In this document: one piece after another, positions 4,974 through 5,105 of the stretch | Position numbering within the stretch: position 1 is the stretch's first letter | How the letters are laid out: each line of letters opens with the position of its first letter | Assembly (NCBI GenBank): GCA_024644125.1 | Contig: JAHELQ010000417.1 | Span: 1 to 5,105 of the forward strand | From: Candidatus Aminicenantota bacterium | GTDB taxonomy: Bacteria; Acidobacteriota; Aminicenantia; UBA2199 | Length of the DNA: 5,105 bases | Direction of reading: 5' to 3' | Translations under genes and position numbers: made by a program | The notes under the pieces: generated by a model | The model's input: the letters and a program-made list of their open reading frames with translations, nothing else | What the model was told of the DNA's origin: nothing | The model's database searches: none

Positions 4974-5105
4974 GAAACTTTACCGCTTCGATTTTTTACA
5001 TTGCGATCCTGGTCATCATCCATTTTTTTCATGGCCAGGTACGTAATGCGGTGATCTCTATATCCGGCGAACAGTTCGCGCTATATGCCGTTTACGGACT
5101 GTTCC
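4970..5105 (+). CDS. Unidentified membrane protein, N-terminal part (3' end outside window)
   Basis: A frame starting with TTG (4970-4972), overlapping the recA stop as TTGA, stays open to the window edge for 45 codons. It reads MRNFTASIFYIAILVIIHFF, then HGQVRNAVISISGEQFALYA and VYGLF. Residues about 5-20 form a hydrophobic segment after a single Arg, typical of a signal anchor, and a second hydrophobic stretch may begin near residue 36. The ribosome site is weak (AAAAAGG two bases before the TTG), so translation probably depends on coupling to recA. The usual recA follower, RecX, is not indicated. I cannot name the family from this fragment. Confidence 0.6.
   Translation, partial: MRNFTASIFYIAILVIIHFFHGQVRNAVISISGEQFALYAVYGLF

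Noticed and set aside
1..5105. CRISPR arrays, insertion sequences, tRNA or rRNA genes
   Set aside because: No regular direct repeats, terminal inverted repeats, transposase motifs or structural RNA signatures were seen on either strand.

Overview
This is a bacterial chromosomal window of mid-range base composition with tightly packed genes. The phylum cannot be fixed from the sequence. A DivIVA homologue next to ylmE/ylmG-type genes is typical of Firmicutes and also occurs in some deltaproteobacterial and uncultured candidate-phylum genomes. The NifX-like/DUF134 pair is common in anaerobes, so an environmental anaerobe is a reasonable guess and no more than that.

Left part (1-1976). The window opens inside the C-terminal end of a NOL1/NOP2/Sun-type RNA m5C methyltransferase on the + strand. 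It stops four bases short of a convergent minus-strand pair: a DUF134 family DNA-binding protein (696-1166), followed downstream by a small NifX/NifB-like iron-molybdenum cofactor-domain protein with a Cys/His tail (315-683). The pair has a consensus sigma-70 promoter (TTGACA, 17 bp, TATAAT) directly followed by a 12-bp perfect palindrome at the expected transcription start, which looks like a built-in operator. Upstream of it, also on the minus strand, lies a five-helix Yip1-family membrane protein (1308-1976).

Centre (1977-2397). A 421-base divergent spacer separates the minus-strand genes from the plus-strand operon. It holds a probable promoter for the Yip1 gene, a weak plus-strand promoter, and a 47-codon open frame (2200-2343) whose start sits almost on the predicted transcription start. 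A GC-rich hairpin lies inside that frame, and the plus-strand operon has a long leader.

Right part (2398-5105). The plus-strand run is yggS (PLP homeostasis), yggT (membrane protein), divIVA (polar/septal coiled coil), recA, then the start of an unidentified membrane protein. yggS and yggT overlap by 4 bp, yggT and divIVA abut, and the last gene overlaps the recA stop through TTGA. Only a 63-base gap precedes recA. The order ylmE-ylmG-divIVA resembles the Firmicutes division cluster without sepF (ylmF) and ylmH, and recA appears attached to it. I see no LexA-type box before recA.

I find no mobile element, CRISPR array, tRNA or rRNA, and no clearly new system. The points most worth a second look are the promoter/palindrome of the DUF134-NifX pair, the small ORF in the divergent spacer, the rearranged loop L2 of RecA, and the divIVA-recA linkage.
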